Assembly (NCBI GenBank): GCA_964354135.1
Contig: CAYGZA010000324.1
Location: 1-7,212, forward strand
DNA: 7,212 nucleotides
Reading direction: 5' to 3'
Source of the DNA: CAYGZA01 sp964354135
GTDB taxonomy: Bacteria > Planctomycetota > Planctomycetia > Pirellulales > Thermoguttaceae
Shown: piece after piece, positions 1 through 6,848 of the stretch
How the letters are laid out: every line of letters starts with the position of its first letter
Numbering within the stretch: the stretch's first letter is position 1
Position numbers and translations under genes: made by a program
The notes under the pieces: model-generated
Database searches by the model: none
The model's input: only the letters and a program-made list of their open reading frames with translations
What the model was told of the DNA's origin: nothing

Positions 1-65
1 CCATGCTGGACGGCTACCTCATAGCCCAACAGAGAAAATGTGGGTAAAACTAAGGGCTTAAGGCC

Positions 66-371
66 GTGCTATCGCTCGACGGCGAAGACCTGCGCCGGTC
101 AAAGGCCCTCGTCGTCGTTCCCTTCGAGGCGGGCGAATTCACGGTGCCTGCGCTTCTGAAGGACGGGGTGGGACTGGTGGGTGATTTCGAGGGCGGCCAA
201 TGGCGCACGCTGGAATCCGCAGTTCTGAGGGAGAACGGGCAAAGCCAGCTGCGCATCGACGAAGACCGAGCCACATGCGTGATTCTCCTCTGCGCTCGAG
301 GCGACGAGATGCGCTGGACAAAGCACCTCACCGAAGCGATGGCACGCCCGGACGGAATCCAAGGCTACTGA
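66..371 (+). CDS. Small hypothetical protein, probably C-terminal remnant of a larger protein
   Basis: I do not recognise a named family. The 101 residues look like a C-terminal beta-sandwich: a strand ALVVVPF (14-20), a segment VGLVGDFEGGQWRTLE (35-50), a second pair of strands around QLRIDEDRATCVILL (61-75), then an amphipathic tail RWTKHLTEAMA (83-93) ending in IQGY. Codon use is GC-rich at third positions, so the stretch was selected as coding. The start is doubtful: GTG at 66 is the first start after in-frame TAA codons at 45-47 and 51-53, there is no signal peptide, and the only purine run (AAGG, 60-63) lies just 2 nt before the GTG. A 5'-truncated or frame-disrupted 3' end of a secreted enzyme or carbohydrate-binding protein fits better than an independent small gene. 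It converges on the minus-strand operon and has no obvious partner in the window. Confidence 0.5.
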   Translation: MLSLDGEDLRRSKALVVVPFEAGEFTVPALLKDGVGLVGDFEGGQWRTLESAVLRENGQSQLRIDEDRATCVILLCARGDEMRWTKHLTEAMARPDGIQGY

Positions 372-510
372 GCCGGTCGCCGGGCTTGCCCTTCACCAAG
401 GCCCACGGTCCGGCGCAGCAACCACCCGTTGGGGTCGTAAAGGATCGCTGGTCCACGACACCGCCGAATGACCGAGCCACGATCTCATCGCAAAGTGTCC
501 ACGATCGGCA

Positions 511-2049
511 CTAGTTTCCTTCGACGAATCGAAACGCGAACAGATCCGCGTCGCCGAGCGCGAAGCGGAGGCGAACGGGCTTGCCGGCGAGCTTGCCGAC
601 GTCCTGGCCGTGCTGCCAGAGCACGGTGCGATCGAGATGGTCGCCGAAGAGTTCGTGGCAGTCGACCAGCGCGAAGCCGGGAATCGGTTTGCCGTCCACG
701 TCTTGGATCTCCACGCGGATGCCGCCGGCAGCGGACGTCGAAAAGTTCAGATCGAGCCAGTTGCCTTTGAAGGCAAGCGGCTTGGTGACCACCTCACCAC
801 CGGCGAGCGGTGCATGCACGGAGACGAATCCGTCTTTCCGCAGCGTGTGGCGCCGGAACCGGACGCCGTGCTCCTGCATCGAGCTTTCGCTCACGTAGAT
901 CGAAATCTCCGGGGGCGCATCCTCAATCGCCGATTTCGTTTCCACCAGGCCCCAGCCCTGATAGTTGTCGCCGTAGAACCAGTTGTCGCGGCTCCGCAGC
1001 CCGGGGCGGAGGAAGGCCTCGCCCCAGACGGCGAACCGCTGGGCGTCCCGGCTGGCCATCAGGAGGCCCTCGGTCAGCGCCGTGCTCTCGCGCCGGCTCT
1101 TGGCCCCGCGGATCTGCCGGTAGTCGTGCCGCGGCAACGCCTTGGTCGCTGCCGTCCAGCCTCGGTCGAGATAGCGCGTGGGAAACCCCAGGAAGATGTG
1201 GGGCGCTCGATCGTAAGGGGCTACCTGGTTCGTGTAGAGCTGACCGGGACGACCCGATGGGTGCTGCGAGACCTCCAGGTCCGGCAACTGTCCCGCGGCG
1301 TTGGGCCATGGGGCGTAGTCCACGAACTGGGGCTCGGTCCAGTGCAAGAAATCCTTCGAGGTCGAAGTGCGGATGTCCCGGCCGTTGCGGAAGTCGCGGT
1401 GATACTCCCGGTACTCTCCCCGGACCGCGTCCCAGAAGGCCAGGTTCTGCGAGTCAAACGCGCCCTTGGTGATCACAGGCTCCGGACTCATCAGGGCCCA
1501 GTGAATGGCGTCCGGCGACCGGAAGGCGTACAGCCCGTGTTTGCCGCCCCCGACACCCAAGGCCTTGTATCTCGCCTCCGGCGGGCAACTCGGGTTGGCG
1601 TCCCTAAACGGCACGAAGGCGTGGGTACCGACTCCATCCCAGACGATGTTGTTCTTCTTGGAGCCGTCGAAATCGAACAGGCCCAAGTCGGGCTTGGTCC
1701 AGCGGATCCCGTCGGTGCTTTCGGCGTAGCAGCAGACCTCGCGGTGCGTCTCGCGATAGCCATTCTTCGTGTAGACCACGTGGCTGCCGCGATAATACAT
1801 GCGGTAGAGGTTGCCGTCTTGGAAGACCGTCATGTAGCCGCAGGCGTTTCCTTCCCACGGCTGGTCGGCCACCAGCGAGACCTCGCGGGGCGCGGGCCGG
1901 TGCAGGCGGAGTTGGGCCTGACCGGCCAGGCGCTCGACCAGGTAGTCGTCGACGAACAGCTCCCGTCGCGAACTGATGTCGATCGGCTCGGCGGCTTGCG
2001 ATGGAGCGATTCGTAGCAGCAACACCAAGAGGATCAGCCCGCGTCTCAT
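511..2049 (-). CDS. Secreted five-bladed beta-propeller protein, glycosyl hydrolase GH43/GH32-like
   Basis: The 512-residue product starts with a signal peptide (MRRGLILLVLLLRIAPSQA, cleavage probably after Ala19 or Ala20), then a signature I associate with a planctomycete protein family, ISSRRELFVDDYLVERL (25-41). Propeller-type repeats with S-x-D-x-x-x-W character follow: YAESTDGIRW (108-117), FRSPDAIHW (176-184) and TSTSKDFLHW (228-237). A C-terminal beta-sandwich (about 395-512) carries GNWLDLNFSTSAAGGIRVEIQDVDGKPIPGF and ends ADLFAFRFV. The fold suggests a GH43/GH32-type glycosidase or a sugar-binding relative acting outside the cytoplasm. The substrate is unknown and I cannot assign the catalytic carboxylates. 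The frame stays open upstream to 2748, but that part is arginine/proline-rich out-of-frame translation of the neighbouring gene; the ATG at 2049 has a Shine-Dalgarno and the signal peptide. Its ATG overlaps the upstream stop (ATGA, 2049-2046), so it is the second gene of a coupled operon. Confidence 0.85.
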   Translation of the reverse strand: MRRGLILLVLLLRIAPSQAAEPIDISSRRELFVDDYLVERLAGQAQLRLHRPAPREVSLVADQPWEGNACGYMTVFQDGNLYRMYYRGSHVVYTKNGYRETHREVCCYAESTDGIRWTKPDLGLFDFDGSKKNNIVWDGVGTHAFVPFRDANPSCPPEARYKALGVGGGKHGLYAFRSPDAIHWALMSPEPVITKGAFDSQNLAFWDAVRGEYREYHRDFRNGRDIRTSTSKDFLHWTEPQFVDYAPWPNAAGQLPDLEVSQHPSGRPGQLYTNQVAPYDRAPHIFLGFPTRYLDRGWTAATKALPRHDYRQIRGAKSRRESTALTEGLLMASRDAQRFAVWGEAFLRPGLRSRDNWFYGDNYQGWGLVETKSAIEDAPPEISIYVSESSMQEHGVRFRRHTLRKDGFVSVHAPLAGGEVVTKPLAFKGNWLDLNFSTSAAGGIRVEIQDVDGKPIPGFALVDCHELFGDHLDRTVLWQHGQDVGKLAGKPVRLRFALGDADLFAFRFVEGN

Positions 2050-4277
2050 GGCTTCGCCCTTTTCTGTTGCGTTGAAACCTGAATCAGGATGGCGTCGTCC
2101 CCAGGAATGGCGATCTTGAGACCTTCGCCGATCAACTGACGAGCGTCCAGGCTGGAGGCGTCCCGCCGGTCCTGACTGCCTGTCGGGGTGACGCCGCCCA
2201 CAGCCAGCCGGGTGGCGGTGATCGGAGAGGCCAAGAGATGAGGGAGCTTGTCCGGGTGCAGCACGCAGGTGACCTCGTGCGGGCCCTGGTCCAGGTTGGC
2301 CAGGAGCAGATACGCCTCCCCGGCGCGGCTGTAGACGGCCGAGGCACACCGGGCATGGGACAAGGTGACCGCCTGATTGCGCCAGTCGGCGAACCGATAC
2401 GACCCGAGGTCGCCGAGGGGTTTCAGCAGGGGAAGCAACTGGAAGGTCTCGTCGCTGGCCGGCCAAGGGGTCACGCCGCACAGGAATGCCTCCAGGGCGA
2501 AGAGCCGGTGGAGCCGCCGGGGGGCGTTGCCGTCGAGGACGCCGTAGCTGATAACACCCCGGGGAAGGGCGCCGACCAGGGACCATTCCAGCGGCAAGTC
2601 CTGCAGGTCCGGGGCCCGGTCGGTCCATTTCCGGTAGCCCCATTCCGTCGCGACCACGAAATCGGCGAAATTCTCGGTGGCGAACATCGGAGTGGTGGTG
2701 TTGTGCACGATGACCAGACCGCCCGGGCCCACGCGACTCCGGGTCCACTCCATCAACTCCATCAGTTCGTCGATGTCCCAGTGGCCCTTGGCCGGCGCGG
2801 CTCGGTCACGGCTCGCCTCGTGCAGGGGGTTACAGCAGAGAAGGGCCACGTTCCAGTCGTAATAGACGCCGTCGAGCGGATGGTTCTTGAGCACCCGGTC
2901 GATGGAGAGTTTCAAGGAATCCAGCCAGCCGGACCGGAGGCACATCTGGGCGCCAAACTCGCTGTTGGGGCGGAAGAAGTTGTGCTGGAGGTCTCCCTTG
3001 CGGTTTTTCCGGCCCCAGGCCGCGCCGTGTTCCTGATACTCCTTGGTGCTCGGGTGCAACTCCTTGTTGGAGAAGTAGGTCGCGGTCCGAATCCCGACCC
3101 GGCGGCAGTCCGCAAGGACCTTGTCGTAGCGATCCATGTCCGGATAGGGGGGATAGCTGCCGTCGCGCCAGAACAGGCCGTCGCCGTAGTAGTCGCCGTC
3201 GTTGTGGCAGTGGACGGTCTGGATGCCCTTTTCGGCCCAGCGACGGATCTCGTCCGTAGAGACCCAGGCGCCCCGGTTGCGGTTGAACGAGGTGTGCAGC
3301 CACGGCCGGTGCGCGCGGCCTTCGAGGATCGGGAAGGCCAGGTAGAAGTCAAAGGCGCAGGCACGCGGCAAGGGCACCGCCTCGTCGGCGCTCCAAAGCG
3401 GCGAGATCGCAAGCGACAGGCCGGGCGGAGCCTGACTGGGCTCGAGCAGGCACTGTCCCCCGCCGCGGCGTCCGGTGAGTTGAACGTCCCATTGCGAGAG
3501 ATCGGACCCCGCAAACCACTCCAGGCCCTCGATTCCGGGATCGGCAAAGATCATGGAACGCGGCACGTGGCGCGTCCGGATCGCCCGGTCCGATGAGTTG
3601 CCCAGGCGCAGCTTTCCCCAGACGTTACTCCCGAACGAGAATGGCGGGGCCCCTTCCTCCTCTGTAACCCCTTCCCGATAGCCGTAGTCGGAGAGGCTTG
3701 GGGCAAGGATGGTGGACACCGGGCAGACTTCCCGGACGCGAACGCCGGCCGGCGCAACGAACTCCTTGCGGATCTTGACGTATCCCCACCGGTACTGGAG
3801 CGTCGACTTGACCCGAAGACTCGAGGCCCGGCCGTCAGGGCCTTTCAGTGCACACTCCACCGTCACGATTTCATTCAGGCCCTCCCGGCGGTGCGTGACG
3901 CTCGGGCTCGAGTCCTTCAGGTCCGAAAGCACGGCCCCGCTTTCATCTCGGACGCGGGCCTCGAGGGGATGCACGAGCAGGTTTGCGGCCTTCCCGTGCG
4001 TGAGTGCGATTCGCGCAACGGCGCCTCCTTTCTTCAGGTCCTGCTCCACGGTGTAGTAGGGAGTGCGGAGGGTCAGGATCCCCGAAGCCTCGTTGCGCTC
4101 GACAGTGTAGGCTTGAGGCCAGGTGCGGGGAACCTTCGGTCCGGGTTGGTCGGCTGGCGCCCCCACCGCTGAGACCAAAAGCGCGACGGAGCACAGGCCG
4201 ATCGCTTGCACTGCCAAGCGGTTGTTCTCGGGACGCGGGACCCATGCGTGGGGCTGACGTGAGGCGGTTGTTTTCAT
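2046..4277 (-). CDS. Secreted TIM-barrel glycosidase-like protein, family unassigned
   Basis: The 743-residue product has a signal peptide (basic N-region to about 20, hydrophobic LAVQAIGLCSVALLVSAVGA 21-40). An N-terminal beta-sandwich follows (about 55-315; TPYYTVEQDLKKGGAVARI 72-90, WGYVKIRKEF 164-173). A probable (beta/alpha)8 barrel spans about 325-640, and a small beta domain (about 645-743; AYLLLANLDQGPHEVTCVL) closes the protein. Barrel features are GIQTVHCHNDGDYYGDG (351-367), VGIRTATYFSNKELHPS (394-410), LDGVYYDWN (468-476) and VVATEWG (541-547). Asp474 and Glu545 sit at strand ends and are the best candidates for catalytic residues, but this is inference. The layout resembles large uncharacterised glycosidase families such as DUF6067/GH123-like or DUF6259; I cannot choose between them. 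I start at 4277 rather than the ATG at 4355 because the signal peptide begins near 4277 and the 26 extra residues are Pro/Arg-rich. The Shine-Dalgarno is weak (AGG about 12 nt away). First gene of the minus operon. Confidence 0.8.
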   Translation of the reverse strand: MKTTASRQPHAWVPRPENNRLAVQAIGLCSVALLVSAVGAPADQPGPKVPRTWPQAYTVERNEASGILTLRTPYYTVEQDLKKGGAVARIALTHGKAANLLVHPLEARVRDESGAVLSDLKDSSPSVTHRREGLNEIVTVECALKGPDGRASSLRVKSTLQYRWGYVKIRKEFVAPAGVRVREVCPVSTILAPSLSDYGYREGVTEEEGAPPFSFGSNVWGKLRLGNSSDRAIRTRHVPRSMIFADPGIEGLEWFAGSDLSQWDVQLTGRRGGGQCLLEPSQAPPGLSLAISPLWSADEAVPLPRACAFDFYLAFPILEGRAHRPWLHTSFNRNRGAWVSTDEIRRWAEKGIQTVHCHNDGDYYGDGLFWRDGSYPPYPDMDRYDKVLADCRRVGIRTATYFSNKELHPSTKEYQEHGAAWGRKNRKGDLQHNFFRPNSEFGAQMCLRSGWLDSLKLSIDRVLKNHPLDGVYYDWNVALLCCNPLHEASRDRAAPAKGHWDIDELMELMEWTRSRVGPGGLVIVHNTTTPMFATENFADFVVATEWGYRKWTDRAPDLQDLPLEWSLVGALPRGVISYGVLDGNAPRRLHRLFALEAFLCGVTPWPASDETFQLLPLLKPLGDLGSYRFADWRNQAVTLSHARCASAVYSRAGEAYLLLANLDQGPHEVTCVLHPDKLPHLLASPITATRLAVGGVTPTGSQDRRDASSLDARQLIGEGLKIAIPGDDAILIQVSTQQKRAKP
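2057..2063 (-). promoter_or_regulatory. Ribosome binding site of the propeller gene, inside the upstream gene
   Basis: On the minus strand AAAAGGG lies 7 nt before the ATG at 2049 and within the last codons of the TIM-barrel gene. It decides the start of the propeller protein against the longer open frame. Ribosomes finishing the upstream gene would stop directly beside this site. Confidence 0.65.
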
Positions 4278-4368
4278 GGCCGTGCGGGACCTGGGGACAG
4301 GTATTCCAGGGTTGAGCTCGGTGCGGGGCTGCCTGGGAGCCGGGCGTGCGTCCATGCGGAATCCCAGA

Positions 4369-4380
4369 CCCGGATCCGGG
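4369..4380. promoter_or_regulatory. 12-bp perfect palindrome, candidate operator
   Basis: CCCGGATCCGGG is fully self-complementary. Its centre lies 30 bp from that of the next dyad (4396-4413), close to three helical turns, and both have a CCGG core. It would fall in the 5' leader of the minus operon if the leftward promoter guess is right, so an RNA hairpin is an alternative role. Confidence 0.35.
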
Positions 4381-4395
4381 AGGCAGCCGCTTTCA

Positions 4396-4413
4396 GTCCG
4401 GTCCGTACCGGAC
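4396..4413. promoter_or_regulatory. Perfect 7-bp inverted repeat with 4-bp spacer, candidate operator
   Basis: GTCCGGT, spacer CCGT, ACCGGAC: all seven arm positions pair. The size suits a dimeric regulator (LacI-like or GntR-like), though no regulator gene is in the window. It could also form a stem in the leader RNA of the leftward operon; no U-run follows it on either strand, so it is not an intrinsic terminator. Confidence 0.4.
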
Positions 4414-4438
4414 GGCCAACCCGAGCCGTATGGCCCTG

Positions 4439-4467
4439 AATGTGAATGAGAGACTCGCAGAAGTCAA
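4439..4467 (-). promoter_or_regulatory. Weak leftward sigma70-like promoter candidate for the two-gene operon
   Basis: On the minus strand TTGACT (4467-4462) is followed, after 17 nt, by CACATT (4444-4439), which matches only three of six -10 consensus bases. The distance to the operon start would be about 155 nt. In GC-rich DNA such matches are common, so this is a placeholder. Confidence 0.2.
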
Positions 4468-4483
4468 GCGTGGCCGGCATTCG

Positions 4484-4495
4484 CCGACGCGTCGG
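4484..4495. promoter_or_regulatory. 12-bp perfect palindrome between the two promoter candidates
   Basis: CCGACGCGTCGG is fully self-complementary. It lies about 48 bp upstream of the rightward -35 box and about 17 bp upstream of the weak leftward -35 box, a place from which one bound regulator could affect both transcription units. Its sequence differs from the other two dyads. Confidence 0.3.
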
Positions 4496-4542
4496 ACGCG
4501 GGGCGCGGGTAGCGTTGCGAACTTGGCGACCATTCGCTCCTC

Positions 4543-4570
4543 TTGACATGACAAGGGGCCACGCGATGAT
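4543..4570 (+). promoter_or_regulatory. Candidate sigma70-like promoter of the GH36 gene
   Basis: A perfect TTGACA -35 box (4543-4548), a 16-nt spacer and GATGAT (4565-4570, four of six bases). Transcription would start near 4577, giving a leader of about 135 nt before the GH36 ATG. An exact TTGACA in so GC-rich a region, facing the right gene, makes it better than background. Confidence 0.4.
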
Positions 4571-4596
4571 GGTCGTCGAGAGGCTGAGAAGAAGGC

Positions 4597-4609
4597 CGCC
4601 TCGGAGGCG
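4597..4609 (+). other. Short hairpin in the predicted GH36 leader
   Basis: CGCCT and AGGCG pair around a CGG loop. The stem is only five base pairs and is followed by AACAAAACG rather than a U-run, so it is not a terminator. It lies about 20 nt into the predicted transcript and may stabilise the 5' end or mean nothing. Confidence 0.2.
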
Positions 4610-4700
4610 AACAAAACGTCGGTGACCGGCCTAAACAGGGCGATTAAGAGCCCGGACATGCCGCAAAGGCAGCGTCTGGGATAGCCGCGGTTTCTCTCTC

Positions 4701-4706
4701 GAGGAG
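4701..4706 (+). promoter_or_regulatory. Ribosome binding site of the GH36 gene
   Basis: GAGGAG lies 6 nt before the ATG at 4713. It is a near-ideal Shine-Dalgarno at normal spacing and fixes this start. Confidence 0.75.
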
Positions 4707-4712
4707 CGCAAT

Positions 4713-6848
4713 ATGGTATGGCATCCCTATCAACCCACGGTACGTTCGCTCGCAGGAGTGCTCGGAATCGCCGCGGTTGCCGCGGCAGTGTCGCTGGGAT
4801 CGGCGGCGGCCCGAGAGACCGCGGCGCCATCGGAGGCCGAACTGGCTCAGGCCAGACAGTGGGCGGCGGCCAGGTTCGCGGAGCCTAAGCCGGGAGGCGC
4901 CGGCCATCCTCGCGGTGCGGAGCTGCCTTTCTCCTTCGTCTACGGCGGGCGCAAGTCCGCCGAGTTGCTCGGCTCGTGGAAGGTAGAGCGCAGCGTGCGA
5001 ACCGCCGTCCGTAACGTCCAAGAGCACACGACGATCTACACCGATCCGCCAACGGGGCTCCAGGTCAGGTGCGTGGCGTCCGAGTTTCCGGAGTTCCCGG
5101 CGGTCGAGTGGATTGTCTACTTTCGGAACACGGGGGTCGCGAGCACGCCGATCCTCTCCGACATCCAGGCCCTGGACAGCGGCCTGCCGCTGGCCCGCGA
5201 CAAGAATGCGGTGGTGCACCACGCCATGGGCAGCGAGTGCAGGCTGGACGACTTCGCCCCGCTCGTCGCTCCGCTCGGTCCCAACCAGGATACCCCTCAG
5301 GCGCCCTGGGTCGGCGAGGGCAACCCGCTCCGGCTGCGGTCCAAAGAGGGACGATCTTCGTGCGGCACGCTGCCGTTTTTTAACGTAGATGCCGGCGTCG
5401 AGGGCGTGATGGGCGCGATCGGCTGGACGGGCGATTGGGCGGCGAGCCTCTTCCGAACCGACACAGAGGTTCGGATGCGGGCCGGCATGACCCGCACGCA
5501 CCTCAAGCTGCTCCCCGGCGAGGAGATTCGCTCGCCACGGATCCTGCTGTTGTTCTGGAAGGGGGAGAGAATACGAGGGCACAACTTGCTGCGCCGCTTC
5601 ATCCTTGCGCATCATTCACCGCGGAGCGGAGGCAAGCCGGCGAGAGTCCCGGTCAGCCTCTGCACGTGGGGCGGCAACTTCGCCATGAAGCACATCGCCC
5701 ACGGCCAGTGGTGCAAGGACAACGCGCTCCCGGTCGATTTCCTCTGGGTCGACGCCGGCTGGTTCGGCAAGGATGAGGCAAAGGTTGGTGCAAACGTCTT
5801 CAACAGCAACTGGGGCGCCCTGGTCGGTGACTGGTTTCCGAATCCCGGCTACTTCCCGGAGGGGCTCGGACCGGTTGGCAAGGCGCTCAAGGGAATGGGC
5901 ATGGGGTTCCTTCTCTGGCTGGAGCCGGAGCGAGTGTTCAAGGGAACCATGTGGACGCGAGAGCATCCCGAGTTTCTCCTCGGCCCCGTCGGCAACAACT
6001 ACCTCTTCCACCTGGGGAACCCCGCGGCCCGTCAGGCGCTGACCCGCCATCTGGTCCAACTCATCCACGACGGCAACATCTCCTGTTATCGGCAGGACTT
6101 CAACATGGACCCAAGACCGTTCTGGGACGCGGCGGACGCACCGGATCGAGTCGGCATGGCGGAGATCCAGCACATCACGGGTCTCTACCAGATGTGGGAC
6201 GACCTCCTGGAGCGCTGTCCGGGTTTGCTCATCGACAACTGCTCCAGCGGCGGCCGCCGGATCGATCTGGAGACCATCTCCCGGAGCATCCCCCTCTGGC
6301 GAAGCGACGCACAGTGCTTCCCCGGCTTCAGCGGGGCCGCGATGCAGGGGCAGACCCACGGGCTGGGCCTGTGGGTGCCGCTGAGCGCCGGGTGCTGCGA
6401 CCGTGAGGAGACCTACATGTTTCGCAGCGCGATGGGGCCGGGCTTGGACCTGATCATGTATGAGTTCGAAAAGGACAACAGCAAGCACTTTTCCCTTCCC
6501 TGGCTGAGGAAGATGCTCGGCGAGCTGAACCAGGTCCGCGACACCTTTGCCGGCGACTTTTATCCGCTGCTCTCGTTCACGCTTTCGGAAGACGCCTGGG
6601 CCGCCTGGCAATTTGACCGGCCCGACCTTGGGGCCGGATCGGTGCTCACTTTCCGCCGGCCCAGAAGTCCGTTCGTTGAGGCTTCGCTACTGCTGAAGGG
6701 ATTGGAGCCCGAGGCGGTCTACGAGTTTCGCGACGTCGACACCGGCATTGCCATGCGAGCGCCCGGGAAACAATGGATGGACAAGGGACTGCACGTTGAG
6801 ATGCCCGACAAACCAGCCGCAAAGCTGCTCGTCTACAAGAAGCTATGA
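4713..6848 (+). CDS. Secreted alpha-galactosidase-like glycoside hydrolase, GH36 (clan GH-D)
   Basis: The 711-residue product, usual length for GH36, should hydrolyse terminal alpha-linked galactose or a related sugar outside the cytoplasm. A signal peptide covers about 1-33 (SLAGVLGIAAVAAAVSLGSAAA). An N-terminal beta-supersandwich (about 70-290) precedes the TIM barrel (about 310-615) and a C-terminal beta domain (about 620-711). Clan motifs appear in order: LWVDAGWFG (344-352), LLWLEPERV (400-408, like the family's WFEPE), YRQDFN (459-464) with Asp462 as nucleophile, CSSGGRRIDLE (510-520), and WRSDAQ (529-534) with Asp532 as acid/base. Two differences stand out: VDAGW has Ala348 where many alpha-galactosidases have a second Asp, and RQDFN replaces the common KWDMN. 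Sugar preference may therefore differ from plain alpha-galactosidase. It is transcribed away from the TIM-barrel/propeller operon and shares its control region. Membership of the clan is secure; the exact substrate is not. Confidence 0.9.
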   Translation: MVWHPYQPTVRSLAGVLGIAAVAAAVSLGSAAARETAAPSEAELAQARQWAAARFAEPKPGGAGHPRGAELPFSFVYGGRKSAELLGSWKVERSVRTAVRNVQEHTTIYTDPPTGLQVRCVASEFPEFPAVEWIVYFRNTGVASTPILSDIQALDSGLPLARDKNAVVHHAMGSECRLDDFAPLVAPLGPNQDTPQAPWVGEGNPLRLRSKEGRSSCGTLPFFNVDAGVEGVMGAIGWTGDWAASLFRTDTEVRMRAGMTRTHLKLLPGEEIRSPRILLLFWKGERIRGHNLLRRFILAHHSPRSGGKPARVPVSLCTWGGNFAMKHIAHGQWCKDNALPVDFLWVDAGWFGKDEAKVGANVFNSNWGALVGDWFPNPGYFPEGLGPVGKALKGMGMGFLLWLEPERVFKGTMWTREHPEFLLGPVGNNYLFHLGNPAARQALTRHLVQLIHDGNISCYRQDFNMDPRPFWDAADAPDRVGMAEIQHITGLYQMWDDLLERCPGLLIDNCSSGGRRIDLETISRSIPLWRSDAQCFPGFSGAAMQGQTHGLGLWVPLSAGCCDREETYMFRSAMGPGLDLIMYEFEKDNSKHFSLPWLRKMLGELNQVRDTFAGDFYPLLSFTLSEDAWAAWQFDRPDLGAGSVLTFRRPRSPFVEASLLLKGLEPEAVYEFRDVDTGIAMRAPGKQWMDKGLHVEMPDKPAAKLLVYKKL

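Larger units (their letters stand above)
4278..4712. other. Divergent intergenic control region between the two glycosidase units
   Basis: These 435 bp separate the start of the minus-strand operon from the GH36 gene. They hold three perfect dyads (4369-4380, 4396-4413, 4484-4495), a candidate rightward promoter (4543-4570), a weak leftward one (4439-4467), a small leader hairpin (4597-4609) and the GH36 ribosome binding site. No convincing gene is visible: a minus-strand frame 4393-4533 (46 codons) has a purine-rich AGAGGAG, but only 3 nt from its ATG and with mixed codon use. Confidence 0.7.

Noticed and set aside
3..47. Short plus-strand frame ending in TAA at 45-47, possibly the C-terminus of a gene entering from the left.
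   Set aside because: Fourteen codons are too few to support a gene call.
264..480. 11-bp direct repeat GACCGAGCCAC at 264-274 and 470-480.
   Set aside because: Expected by chance in 7 kb; flanks do not match and no mobile element lies between.
372..510. Possible terminator between the convergent genes.
   Set aside because: Only 4-bp stems (such as CCTT/AAGG) and no T-run on either strand.
610..2016. 468-codon plus-strand open frame antisense to the propeller gene.
   Set aside because: Mirror frame produced by high third-position GC; no recognisable domain and no ribosome binding site.
2050..2748. 233-residue N-terminal extension of the propeller gene in the same frame.
   Set aside because: It is Pro/Arg/Gly-rich out-of-frame translation of the TIM-barrel gene; the signal peptide and ribosome binding site fix the start at 2049.
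2238..3596. 452-codon plus-strand open frame antisense to the TIM-barrel gene.
   Set aside because: Same GC-driven mirror effect; the opposite frame has clear domain motifs and a signal peptide.
4278..4355. 26-residue upstream extension of the TIM-barrel protein from an ATG at 4355.
   Set aside because: It would bury the signal peptide behind a Pro/Arg-rich leader; the ATG at 4277 directly precedes the signal peptide.
4393..4533. 46-codon minus-strand frame with AGAGGAG before its ATG in the divergent region.
   Set aside because: Spacing of only 3 nt, mixed codon use and overlap with the dyads make chance more likely, although a leader peptide cannot be excluded.
5616..6611. 331-codon minus-strand open frame antisense to the GH36 gene.
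   Set aside because: GH36 motifs on the plus strand are unambiguous; the antisense product is low-complexity Val/Ala/Gly/Arg.
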